From positions 1 to 64,000 of the forward strand of contig JADWMM010000003.1 of assembly GCA_015978205.1 (NCBI GenBank): 64,000 nucleotides of DNA, in the 5' to 3' direction. This DNA comes from Alkaliphilus sp. NP8 (lineage in GTDB: Bacteria > Bacillota > Clostridia > Peptostreptococcales > Natronincolaceae). Made by a program: the position numbers and the translations under genes. Below, in pieces: positions 26,043-34,171 of the stretch. The notes beneath the pieces are model-generated. The model saw nothing but the letters and a program-made list of their open reading frames with translations. It was not told the DNA's origin and searched no databases. The stretch's first letter is position 1, and every line of letters starts with the position of its first letter.

Positions 26043-26336
26043 ATGAAAATAAATTTGACTGATACAGCTAGAGAAGAAATTTTAAAACAGAACACAGAAA
26101 AGAAGGATGTAAGAATATATGTAGCATCTATGGGGTGATCAGGCCCAAGTTTTTCATTGTCTCTGGAAGAGGCAACAGATGAGGATGTAGTAACAGAAAT
26201 AAATGATGTTAGATTTATTGTAGATAAAAGTCTTGATAGCAACTTTGGAGCAATTAAAGTAGATTATGGTACTAAGTTCTTTAGAAAAGGGTTTATGATT
26301 TCGCTGGAAAGTGGTGAAGGCGGGAGCTGTAGCTAA
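26043..26336 (+). CDS. HesB-like selenoprotein (in-frame UGA)
   Basis: A 97-aa reading frame is continuous only if the TGA at 26136-26138 is read as selenocysteine (residue 32, context SMG-Sec-SGPSFSLSL). AGGAGGAG precedes the ATG. The protein is a small relative of HesB/IscA iron-sulfur assembly proteins, and the HesB-related selenoprotein family places Sec at exactly such a G-Sec-x-G-P site, with a C-terminal Cys-containing tail (here GEGGSCS). The frame remains coding-like on both sides of the TGA and ends at a normal TAA followed by a strong terminator. A SECIS-like hairpin follows the UGA. The selenium-insertion genes must lie elsewhere. Confidence 0.88.
26157..26175 (+). promoter_or_regulatory. 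Bacterial SECIS-like hairpin
   Basis: A 7-bp stem (TTGTCTC 26157-26163 with GAGGCAA 26169-26175, one G-U pair) has the apical loop TGGAA. The loop begins 26 bases after the UGA and has GG at positions 2-3. This meets known bacterial SECIS rules (short stem, G in the first loop positions, loop about 16-37 bases from UGA). Confidence 0.75.
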
Positions 26337-26362
26337 AATTTTAAATTAAATATATAAGACTT

Positions 26363-26412
26363 AAACAGGAAGAACATATTGTTTAAAAACAATATGTTCT
26401 TCCTGTTTTTTA
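26363..26412. terminator. Bidirectional terminator after selenoprotein gene
   Basis: An unusually long stem of about 21 bp (26363-26384 with 26387-26408) ends in TTTTTT. It lies between the selenoprotein gene and the convergent small zinc-ribbon gene. Confidence 0.9.
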
Positions 26413-26430
26413 TTTATTATTTTAATGATT

Positions 26431-26592
26431 TTAGTTAACACAAATAGGATTTGTAGATCCATCTTCTAGTATTTTAAAAAGCTCTAATTTGTTTTTTTTA
26501 GAAAAAAAAATCTCTATAGAACATTTACTACAAAAATATCTAGATTTATTTAATCTTCCTGTATCTTCATTACCGCATATAGGACATTTCAA
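26431..26592 (-). CDS. Small zinc-ribbon-like protein (53 aa)
   Basis: A 53-aa frame on the minus strand starts at TTG 26592, eight bases after a perfect AGGAGG. C3-x2-C6 and C21-x2-C24 form a zinc-ribbon pattern, followed by a Lys/Phe-rich helix and a final CVN. It has no membrane segment and is shorter than most gene callers accept. The ribosome site, cysteine pairs and adjoining terminator support it as real. Its function is unknown. Confidence 0.65.
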   Translation of the reverse strand: MKCPICGNEDTGRLNKSRYFCSKCSIEIFFSKKNKLELFKILEDGSTNPICVN

Positions 26593-26870
26593 TTTAATCT
26601 CCTCCTGTTAAATAAAACAGCAATACACATTTTCATATAACAAAAATTTTTCTATTCGAAATATATATTCAAAACCGTATTAAAATAGTATATCAAAAAA
26701 AAAGGATTTTAACAAGATTTTAAAATGAAAATAACATACATTATATGTGTTAAATAAATGGATTATGCACAATCAAAAATATTTTTTCATATTATATATT
26801 ACAATAACACATTTGTATTAACCTGCAAATTCACAAAATATAATGACTAAAGACTAGGAGGGGGTCAACT

Positions 26871-28304
26871 TTGTGTACAGAAAATAATGAAGTCTATGTA
26901 AATATATATGATAAAAAAAATGATAATATAGAATCTAAACTGTTAGAAGAAATGGTGAAAGAATTAGTGGCATGCACTATGCCACTAAATTTTCATATAG
27001 AAGCATTAAAATGTCAAAGTATTATTATTAGAACAAGGTTAGTAAGACAAATGAAAGCTTATGGAGGAGTTGGTACAGAAGAATGTAAGGAGGCAGATAT
27101 TTTAAAACAAGACTTTGAAGGACTGATACCGTTAATTGAATATAAAAATGTATGGAAAAATAAATACGAAGAATATAAAGAAAAATTAGAAAAGGCTGCA
27201 CTGGAAACTACAGGAAAGATATTGCTGTTTAATAATAAACCTATAGATCCAAGAACTCACTTAGTATGTGGAGGGTCTACAGAAAATAGTGAAAATATAG
27301 AAGGAAATGCTGTACGATACTTAAGAAGAGTGCTTTGTAATTACTGTGAAGACAGTCCATATTCTCTTAATTATAAAGATATTTCTATAGATGAACTTGA
27401 AAAAAAATTAGGGCTTGAATTAACTAATGATAATTTTATGAAAGATATAACTATAAATAAATTTATTGATAATGTTGTTAGAGATGAGCAAGATAGAGTA
27501 ACTAGAATTAAAATAGGAAATAAAGAATTCAGTGGTAAAGAAATAATGGAAATTTTGGATATAAACTCTACTCGGTTCAGTTGGAGACCACAGATTATAC
27601 GTTTTTTTACTGTAGGTAAAGGCGATGGTTTAGGGCTCTGTCAATATGGTGCTAACAGTATGGCTAATAATCAAACTCTAGCTGAAGAAATTCTAAAATA
27701 TTATTATACAGGAGTAATAATAAAAAAAATACAAAATCCATGCATAAATAAGCCATTAGAAGGGAAAATAATAATGATAGATCCGGCTCATGGCGGAGAA
27801 AGTAGCGATGATAATGTTGGTAATCATGGATTAAGGGAAAAAGATGTAAACTTATCGATTGCTTTATACTTAGTAAAAGAACTTGAAAGCATAGGTGCTA
27901 ATGTATATTTAACTAGAGATAAAGACGAAGTTATTCATCTAAATGATAGAGCACAGATGGCTAAAGACATAGGACCTGATTTTTTCATTAGTATTCACCA
28001 AAATTATTTTAGTCATTGTTCTAAATCTGGAACGGAAATCTATTATTTTAGAGGGGATAAAATGGCTAAAGAGCTTGCAGAAGAAATAATGCCAGTTTTA
28101 ACTAACGAGATGAACACACTGAATAAAGGAATAAAGTCAGCAGAATTTTTTCTACTGCGAGAAATACCAGTTAGTTCTATTCACATAGAGGTGGCCTATA
28201 TTTCCAACTTTGATGAAGAAAGAATATTAATGAGTAAAGATTTTAGAAAAAAGGCTGCTAAAGCTATTGCTAAAGGATTTATTAATTTTTATAAATATAT
28301 CTAA
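26871..28304 (+). CDS. SpoIID domain fused to N-acetylmuramoyl-L-alanine amidase
   Basis: This 477-aa fusion has an N-terminal SpoIID/LytB-type lytic transglycosylase domain (about 1-285) and a C-terminal Amidase_3 domain (about 295-477). In SpoIID the catalytic Glu lies in PxEALKxQ; here it is FHIEALKCQ (E44). GKGDGLGLCQYGA is the usual glycine motif. The amidase keeps its zinc ligands and catalytic Glu: DPAHGG (about 303-308), GLREKDV, SIHQN and HIEVAY. SpoIID and the SpoIIP amidase jointly thin septal peptidoglycan during engulfment; this protein combines both chemistries. No signal peptide is evident. GTG start after AGGAGGGGG. A CATACATTA at 26735 resembles a mother-cell -10 box. Confidence 0.85.
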   Translation: MCTENNEVYVNIYDKKNDNIESKLLEEMVKELVACTMPLNFHIEALKCQSIIIRTRLVRQMKAYGGVGTEECKEADILKQDFEGLIPLIEYKNVWKNKYEEYKEKLEKAALETTGKILLFNNKPIDPRTHLVCGGSTENSENIEGNAVRYLRRVLCNYCEDSPYSLNYKDISIDELEKKLGLELTNDNFMKDITINKFIDNVVRDEQDRVTRIKIGNKEFSGKEIMEILDINSTRFSWRPQIIRFFTVGKGDGLGLCQYGANSMANNQTLAEEILKYYYTGVIIKKIQNPCINKPLEGKIIMIDPAHGGESSDDNVGNHGLREKDVNLSIALYLVKELESIGANVYLTRDKDEVIHLNDRAQMAKDIGPDFFISIHQNYFSHCSKSGTEIYYFRGDKMAKELAEEIMPVLTNEMNTLNKGIKSAEFFLLREIPVSSIHIEVAYISNFDEERILMSKDFRKKAAKAIAKGFINFYKYI

Positions 28305-28375
28305 GGATAATATTATATAAGGCTGAGTAACTTCTTTATATTGAGCAAAATAGTTTTAATATAAATATATAATAT

Positions 28376-28404
28376 TTGACAAATGATGTATTAGCGTTTA
28401 TAAT
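28376..28404 (+). promoter_or_regulatory. veg promoter 1 (consensus sigma-A)
   Basis: Exact TTGACA (28376-28381) and exact TATAAT (28399-28404) are separated by 17 bases. It is the upstream of two tandem promoters before veg. Confidence 0.85.
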
Positions 28405-28418
28405 ATTTAGTCAACTGT

Positions 28419-28447
28419 TTGACAATAATTATCAAGTATGCTATAAT
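28419..28447 (+). promoter_or_regulatory. veg promoter 2 (consensus sigma-A)
   Basis: Exact TTGACA (28419-28424) and exact TATAAT (28442-28447) are again 17 bases apart, starting 43 bases after promoter 1. Transcription would begin near 28454, leaving a leader of under 30 bases. Confidence 0.85.
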
Positions 28448-28480
28448 AAAGTTGTCAAAGTTGCGAAAGAAGGTGATTAC

Positions 28481-28768
28481 TTGGCAATTAAAAATCCAAC
28501 CAATGGAAAAAATCAATTAAAAGAGATTAAAGAGAATATTGAAGGATATGTTGGAGAAAAAATTGTTCTTAAAGCTAATAAAGGAAGAAAAAAGACTACT
28601 ATACGTGAAGGAGTCTTAGAAAACACATATCCTAGTATTTTTATCGTAAGGATCGATGGAAAGTTTGACAACGATGTTAGAAGAGTTTCATATAGCTATT
28701 CAGATATTCTTACAGAAACAGTTGAGATCACCATTTGTAGAGACAATAAAAATATTAAAGTCAGCTAG
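28481..28768 (+). CDS. veg: Veg protein
   Basis: This 95-aa protein has the strong Veg core (EKIVLKANKGRKKTTIREGVLENTYPSIFIVRID about residues 22-55, then RRVSYSYSDILTETVEI). Veg is a small SH3-like protein linked in Bacillus to biofilm gene control and spore outgrowth. I chose TTG 28481: it follows AAAGAAGGTGAT and gives the normal length. An upstream TTG at 28376 in the same frame is the -35 box of promoter 1 and cannot be the start. It is a single-gene unit with tandem consensus promoters and a terminator. Confidence 0.92.
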   Translation: MAIKNPTNGKNQLKEIKENIEGYVGEKIVLKANKGRKKTTIREGVLENTYPSIFIVRIDGKFDNDVRRVSYSYSDILTETVEITICRDNKNIKVS

Positions 28769-28788
28769 TTAAATAACATAAAAATAAA

Positions 28789-28818
28789 ACCACCTATAAA
28801 TAGGTGGTATTTATTTTG
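28789..28818 (+). terminator. Terminator after veg
   Basis: An 8-bp perfect stem (ACCACCTA 28789-28796 with 28801-28808), extended by A/T pairs, has the loop TAAA and a T-rich tail. Confidence 0.8.
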
Positions 28819-28844
28819 GGATTTATTATGATAATATTGTATTA

Positions 28845-28895
28845 GATTTATGCAATTAAGGGATTTATGCAATTAAGGGATTTATGCAATGAATG
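28845..28895 (+). repeat. 17-bp tandem repeat upstream of arcA
   Basis: Units GATTTATGCAATTAAGG at 28845-28861 and 28862-28878 are identical; a third at 28879-28895 differs at its last few bases. The region lies 125-175 bases upstream of arcA. TGAAT half-sites resembling ARG boxes follow (near 28891 and 28934). Its role is unknown. Confidence 0.7.
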
Positions 28896-29019
28896 TATAA
28901 AAACACTGTAATGCTTATAAATACTAAGGTTGAATTATGCATAAAAACAATATATACTGATAGTAATATAAAAATAAATTTACTAAACTTGATTTAAGTG
29001 TAAATTGGGGGCAAAAATA

Positions 29020-30243
29020 ATGATAAATAATAGTTTTTTAAACGTTACATCGGAAATAGGTAAGTTGAAATCAGTTCTTCTTCATAGACCAGGAAAGGAG
29101 TTAGAGAGATTAACACCTCAATATTTAGAAGAATTATTATTTGATGATATACCATGGCTAAGTAGAATGAGAGAAGAACATAATGCTTTTGCAAAGCTTA
29201 TGAAAGAACAAGGAACAGATGTATATTATTATGAAGAATTATTAAAAGATGTTTTAGATAACAAATATACACATAAGTTATTTGTTGAAGACATAATGAA
29301 GAACTGTAACATAGATAATAGAGAATTAGAGTATGCTATTTCAGAATATTTACTAAAAAAGACTGGAGAAGAAGTTGTAGAAATAGCAATATCAGGATTA
29401 CAAAAAAGTGATTTACCAGAAATAAATAGGGAATTAGGTCTGTTAGACTACATTAAATCAGATTTTCCTTTTTATATAAACCCTACGCCTAATTTATATT
29501 TTACAAGAGACCAGGGAGCTGTTATTGGGCAAGGATTGTCTATTAATAAAATGGGAACTGATGCTAGAAACAGAGAAACTATGTTTTTAAAATATATTTA
29601 TAAATATCATCCACTATTTAAAGGGGAAAATACTTCTTTATGGTATGACTACACTGAAAAAAGTAGTTTGGAAGGTGGAGATATTTTAGTTTTAAGTGAT
29701 AAAGTAGTAGCTGTTGGATGTAGCCAAAGAACGTCAGCTAAATCTATAGAAATTCTAGCGCAGAATCTTTTTCAAAATAGTATTGTAGAAAAGGTCTTAG
29801 CTATTAAGATACCATTCACTAGAGCTTATATGCATTTAGATACTGTATTTACAATGGTAGATTATGATAAATTTACAATTTATCCAGGAATAGAAAATAG
29901 AATGGATATATATGAATTAACTAAAGGTGCTACTAGACCAAAGGTTAAGCCTATAGATACATTGGAAAATGCTTTAAAATCTGCTTTAGGGTTACCTGCT
30001 ATAAAATTGATAAAAACCGGTAGAGGAGATGCTCTTACAGCATCTAGGGAACAGTGGAATGATGCAACTAATACATTGGCTGTTGCACCAGGTGTAATTA
30101 TTACATATAATCGAAATGAAGTATCAAATGAATACTTAAGAAAAAATGGAATAGAGGTTTTAGAAATTGAAGGATCAGAGCTTGTAAGAGGACGAGGTGG
30201 CCCAAGGTGTATGTCTATGCCTCTTGTGCGTGAAAATCTATAA
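29020..30243 (+). CDS. arcA: Arginine deiminase
   Basis: This 407-aa enzyme hydrolyses arginine to citrulline and ammonia. Guanidino-group-modifying motifs are present: LYFTRDQGAVIG (about 159-170), the catalytic His in YMHLDTVFT (about 268-276) and the catalytic C397 in RGGPRCMSMPL. The length is normal. I chose ATG 29020, which follows TTGGGGGC, over an in-frame TTG at 29005 that lies in the SD. arcB and arcC are not adjacent. Instead a RocB-like peptidase follows. Upstream are a tandem repeat and TGAAT half-sites that could bind an ArgR-type regulator. Confidence 0.93.
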   Translation: MINNSFLNVTSEIGKLKSVLLHRPGKELERLTPQYLEELLFDDIPWLSRMREEHNAFAKLMKEQGTDVYYYEELLKDVLDNKYTHKLFVEDIMKNCNIDNRELEYAISEYLLKKTGEEVVEIAISGLQKSDLPEINRELGLLDYIKSDFPFYINPTPNLYFTRDQGAVIGQGLSINKMGTDARNRETMFLKYIYKYHPLFKGENTSLWYDYTEKSSLEGGDILVLSDKVVAVGCSQRTSAKSIEILAQNLFQNSIVEKVLAIKIPFTRAYMHLDTVFTMVDYDKFTIYPGIENRMDIYELTKGATRPKVKPIDTLENALKSALGLPAIKLIKTGRGDALTASREQWNDATNTLAVAPGVIITYNRNEVSNEYLRKNGIEVLEIEGSELVRGRGGPRCMSMPLVRENL

Positions 30244-30298
30244 TTTTATTATACATGTTTATTAAATGTTAAAATGTATTATATTAGGAGGGATTGGA

Positions 30299-31939
30299 GT
30301 GGATATAAGTAAAAGAGTTGAAGAATTAGCTATAGATTTAACAAATATTCTTAGTGTTGTCGATACTAAAGATGAAAACAATATGGCTGAAAGAATATAT
30401 GAGTTTTTTGGAGAAATGGATTATTTTAAAGGTAACCCAGATAATTTAAAATATGTAGATGTTATAAATGATGAAGTTGGAAGAAAATCAACTTTAGCTA
30501 CTATTAAAGGTAAAAAAGGTAACTCTGATAAAACGGTTATTTTAATTGGGCATATTGATACTGTTGGTATAGATGATTATGGAGATTTAAAAGAGTATGC
30601 GAATAAACCTTTAGAGTTAATTGAAAAATTAAAAGAGGTAGTTATTTCTAAGGAAGCTAGAGAAGATTTAAATAGCGGAGATTATTTGTTCGGTAGAGGA
30701 ATTTTTGATATGAAATGTGGAGTAGCCATTATTATGGCAATAATGGAAGAGTTGGCTAAAAACGTAGAACAACTTGAAGGCAATGTTATATTTGCTGCTG
30801 TATGTGATGAAGAAGGCAATTCAGGAGGAATGCTGTCTGTAGTGCCAGAGCTAGTTAAACTTAAGCAATCTGAAGGCTATGATTATTTAGCTATTATAGA
30901 TACTGATTATAGTGCTCCTAGGTATGTTGGTGATGAAAATAGATATGTATATATAGGTACTGTCGGAAAATTAATGCCTAGCTTTTATATAGTAGGTAAG
31001 GAAACTCATGTAGGAGAACCTTATAAAGGATTAGACCCTAACCAAATAGCTTCCAATATTACTGAAGAATTTAACTTAAATATGGAATACTGTGATGTAG
31101 CAGAAGAAGAGGTTTCTCTGCCTCCAATTACCCTTAGACAGCAGGATTTAAAAGAAGAGTATTCTGTACAAATTTCAAAAACTTCTTATATATATTTTAA
31201 CTATGCTACTCATATATCTACTCCGGATGAAGTTATGAAAAGGATGATAAGTGGAGCTAATAAAGCTTTTCAAAAGACTATAAATCATTTAAATAGTCAA
31301 TACAAAACTTATTGTAGCATGAGTGATTATCCTTATAGTGAGTTACCTTGGAAAGCAAGAGTTATAACATATGAAGAGCTTTATAAAAAAGTTAAGGAAG
31401 AAAAGGGCGAAAAACTTGACTCTATAATTTCAGACTTAAGTAATGAAATGCTTAAGGATGATAACATTGATGAGAGAGTTTTTGCTCTAAAGCTTGTAGA
31501 GCAGGTTCACAAAATGTGGTCTGATAAAGAACCTGTAGTTATAGCTTATTTCTCGCCACCTTATTATCCTCATATTTATGTAGAAGGCAAAGAGGAAAAA
31601 GAAAAGAACCTTTTAGAAGCGGTAGATAAAGCTATTAAAACTACAGATACTGAATTTGATATAGTTAACAAAAAATTCTACCCTTATATATCTGATTTAA
31701 GTTATGCTGCTGCTCCGAAAGAAAATTTTGTTATTGAAGCTTTAAAAGAAAATATGCCAGGTTTTGGTAAACGATATAATCTTCCTCTTAAAGAAATGCA
31801 AGAACTTAATTTACCTGTAGTGAATATAGGTCCTTTTGGAAAAGATGCACATAAGTTTACAGAACGAGTAGAGAAAAATTATTCTTTTAATGTGCTTCCT
31901 AAGATGGTATACAATACTATCTTTAATTTACTAAAATAG
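30299..31939 (+). CDS. rocB: RocB-like M20 family peptidase
   Basis: This 546-aa M20 metallopeptidase matches RocB of the arginine utilisation (roc) group: long N-terminus, VILIGHIDTVG (metal-binding His, about 81-91), GRGIFDMKCG (bridging Asp, about 130-139) and AAVCDEEGNSGG (catalytic Glu pair, about 164-175). RocB's precise reaction is unproven. I chose GTG 30299, six bases after TAGGAGGG; an in-frame ATG at 30266 lies upstream of that SD. It directly follows arcA and is probably co-transcribed, which supports a role in arginine or peptide breakdown. Confidence 0.85.
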   Translation: MDISKRVEELAIDLTNILSVVDTKDENNMAERIYEFFGEMDYFKGNPDNLKYVDVINDEVGRKSTLATIKGKKGNSDKTVILIGHIDTVGIDDYGDLKEYANKPLELIEKLKEVVISKEAREDLNSGDYLFGRGIFDMKCGVAIIMAIMEELAKNVEQLEGNVIFAAVCDEEGNSGGMLSVVPELVKLKQSEGYDYLAIIDTDYSAPRYVGDENRYVYIGTVGKLMPSFYIVGKETHVGEPYKGLDPNQIASNITEEFNLNMEYCDVAEEEVSLPPITLRQQDLKEEYSVQISKTSYIYFNYATHISTPDEVMKRMISGANKAFQKTINHLNSQYKTYCSMSDYPYSELPWKARVITYEELYKKVKEEKGEKLDSIISDLSNEMLKDDNIDERVFALKLVEQVHKMWSDKEPVVIAYFSPPYYPHIYVEGKEEKEKNLLEAVDKAIKTTDTEFDIVNKKFYPYISDLSYAAAPKENFVIEALKENMPGFGKRYNLPLKEMQELNLPVVNIGPFGKDAHKFTERVEKNYSFNVLPKMVYNTIFNLLK

Positions 31940-31981
31940 TATATTAAATAATAGTATGATAAAATACATATGGTGATAAAT

Positions 31982-32221
31982 ATGAACTATGTATATATAT
32001 TAGAATGTGGAGATAAAAGTCTGTATACTGGATGGACTAATAATTTAGAAAAAAGAGTTAAGTCTCATTCTGAAGGAAAAGGTGCAAAATATACGAGAGC
32101 TAGACTTCCTGTAAAGCTAGTATATTTTGAAGAATATTATGATAAGATATGTGCTCAAAAAAGAGAGTATAAGATAAAACAGCTGACTCGTAAACAAAAG
32201 TTAAAGTTAATAGCAGATTAA
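31982..32221 (+). CDS. GIY-YIG domain protein (YhbQ/UPF0213-like)
   Basis: This 79-aa single-domain protein has the GIY-YIG nuclease signature: YVYILEC (about 3-9), YTGWTNN (about 15-21), catalytic Arg (EKRVKSH) and the KGAKYTRARLPVKLVY segment. Members of this small family are proposed DNA-damage nucleases, but activity is largely unproven. The ATG at 31982 matches the family N-terminus (MNYVYIL); in-frame ATG 31970 and GTG 31973 lie just upstream and may be part of a weak ribosome site. Confidence 0.8.
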   Translation: MNYVYILECGDKSLYTGWTNNLEKRVKSHSEGKGAKYTRARLPVKLVYFEEYYDKICAQKREYKIKQLTRKQKLKLIAD

Positions 32222-32300
32222 TATATTAATCCATATAATTCTGGCGTTATTAATTATTATAGTTAAGAACTGCTTTTAAATTAATTACATTCAGAGGCTA

Positions 32301-32340
32301 AAAAAGAAGTGAAAATATTATATTTTCACTTCTTTTTTTT
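32301..32340 (+). terminator. Terminator after GIY-YIG gene
   Basis: A stem of about 17 bp (32301-32317 with 32321-32337) with a 3-base loop ends in a T9 run. Confidence 0.9.
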
Positions 32341-32474
32341 GTTTTATAACATATATATGTAAAAGACAAACTTTATTGGACTATTTAAAATTAGACGAAA
32401 TTTATAACATATTTTGTGTTTAACAAAATATAGTGTAATAAGGATTTTAAAAGATTTCGGAGGGAGGCAAATAT

Positions 32475-34049
32475 ATGTCTGTTGAATTAGTGAAAGACTT
32501 ATTTAAACTGGATCAAAAGGTAGGTGAAAATTTTATCCAGACTATTGTGGAAGGTGATATTTTAGTACCAGATACAAAACCAGATATTAGTAGAGTCTTA
32601 TCTGCAACTGGAAAATTACATATATCTAAGAAAGAGGTATTAGATAATAAAATTGCTGTAGAAGGAATTACGTATTTTAAAATTCTATATGTTTCAGACA
32701 AAGGAGATCAACCTTTATACAGTATAGATACAAATACTCAATTTAAAGAAGATATTGATATTGAAGGCTTGAGTCCTAATATGAAAGCTGAAGTGTTAGC
32801 AGATGTTCAGCATATTGACTTTAATATAAACAATGAAAGAAAAATAGGAGTAAAAGCAGTAATTAATTTAAATGGTAAAGGAACACAAGAACAAGATTTG
32901 AAAGTTACAAAAGATATAGAAGGTCTTGAAGATATTCAGGTATTAAAAGAAGACTTTAAATATACTGATATTATAGGTGTTAATAAAAGCGACACTTTGA
33001 TAAAAGATAATTTTGAAATGGATGAAGATGATTATGAAATTAAGGAAGTTTTAAAATGGGATGCTACAGTTTTAGAAAAGGAAACTAAAATTACCGATGG
33101 AAAAGTAATCGTAGGTGGTATGGTTAATATAGAAATTTTATATACAGATGAAGATGAAGAAAATCCGTTAAAGGTAATTAAAAGAGAAATTCCATTTACT
33201 CATTTTGTAGAGATTACAGATGTATTCAGCGATATGAATTACAAATTAAATCTTTCTGTAGATGAACTTTATTATGATATTAAAGAAGATATTCGAGGAG
33301 AAAGAAAAATAGTAGATATTGAAGCTGTTGTAAACGTAGAAGCTAAAGTTATGGATACTCAAAGTAGAGAAATTTTAGTTGATACTTATTCTCCAAGCAT
33401 AAATCTTAAAATAGATAAGAAAAAAATAGAATTAAATGAAAATATAGGTATAAATAAAGCTAATGTACTTTTAAAGGAAACTTTAGATATTCCTCAAGGG
33501 AATCCACCTATTGAGGAAGTGTTTTCTGTTATTATAAAACCTATTTTAACAGATTACAGTACTTTAGAAAATAAAGTTGCTATAGAAGGGATTTTAGAAG
33601 CTACAGTTATGTATAAGTCATTAGATGATGTTAATCCTTTATATAGTTTTATTCAAGAAGTTCCATTTAGGCATTATGTTGATATTGAAGGATTAAAAGA
33701 AAATATGGAATCTGAGGTAGAATTATTTATAGAAGATATAGACTACAACAACGTAAACAGTGAACAAATAGAGCTAAAGGTTAATGTAGGGGCTATCTGT
33801 GAAGCATACTCTAAAAAAACCATAGAAGTTATTGATGCAATAGAAGAGCTAGAAGAAGATGCTAGTGTGAAAGAAAGACCTAGTTTAACAATTTATTTTA
33901 TGCAGCCAGAAGACACACTTTGGAAGGTTGCTAAAAAATATAATACAACTGCACAAAAAATTATGGATACCAATATGATCGAAGATCCTTTATTAATAAA
34001 GCCGGGAGATCATGTTATTATTGAAAAAGTTCATAATTTTAAACTATAG
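32475..34049 (+). CDS. SipL-like spore protein (DUF3794 repeats + LysM)
   Basis: This 524-aa protein has three DUF3794 repeats (roughly 1-150, 170-300 and 320-450) and a C-terminal LysM domain (MQPEDTLWKVAKKYNTTAQKIMDTN, about 475-500). This is the architecture of SipL, which in Clostridioides difficile binds SpoIVA and is needed for spore coat assembly in the mother cell. CGGAGGGAGG precedes the ATG. It is upstream of ispE, an order common in Clostridia. A mother-cell (sigma-E) promoter would be expected but I could not identify one. Confidence 0.85.
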   Translation: MSVELVKDLFKLDQKVGENFIQTIVEGDILVPDTKPDISRVLSATGKLHISKKEVLDNKIAVEGITYFKILYVSDKGDQPLYSIDTNTQFKEDIDIEGLSPNMKAEVLADVQHIDFNINNERKIGVKAVINLNGKGTQEQDLKVTKDIEGLEDIQVLKEDFKYTDIIGVNKSDTLIKDNFEMDEDDYEIKEVLKWDATVLEKETKITDGKVIVGGMVNIEILYTDEDEENPLKVIKREIPFTHFVEITDVFSDMNYKLNLSVDELYYDIKEDIRGERKIVDIEAVVNVEAKVMDTQSREILVDTYSPSINLKIDKKKIELNENIGINKANVLLKETLDIPQGNPPIEEVFSVIIKPILTDYSTLENKVAIEGILEATVMYKSLDDVNPLYSFIQEVPFRHYVDIEGLKENMESEVELFIEDIDYNNVNSEQIELKVNVGAICEAYSKKTIEVIDAIEELEEDASVKERPSLTIYFMQPEDTLWKVAKKYNTTAQKIMDTNMIEDPLLIKPGDHVIIEKVHNFKL

Positions 34050-34051
34050 AT

Positions 34052-34081
34052 AATGAGCCGTTTTTATACGGCTCATTTATG
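34052..34081 (+). terminator. Terminator after sipL-like gene
   Basis: A 10-bp stem (AATGAGCCGT 34052-34061 with ACGGCTCATT 34068-34077) begins right after the stop codon. The T tail is weak. Confidence 0.7.
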
Positions 34082-34171
34082 TTTATGTAAAGTTGCAGAA
34101 AAAGCACATATTAATATATAATAATATATGGCTTAATATACGGATATAATGTTATTTAAGGGGAGAAAAAA

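Noticed and set aside
28845-28895. CRISPR array
   Set aside because: Three adjacent 17-bp units have no spacers between them; it is a simple tandem repeat.
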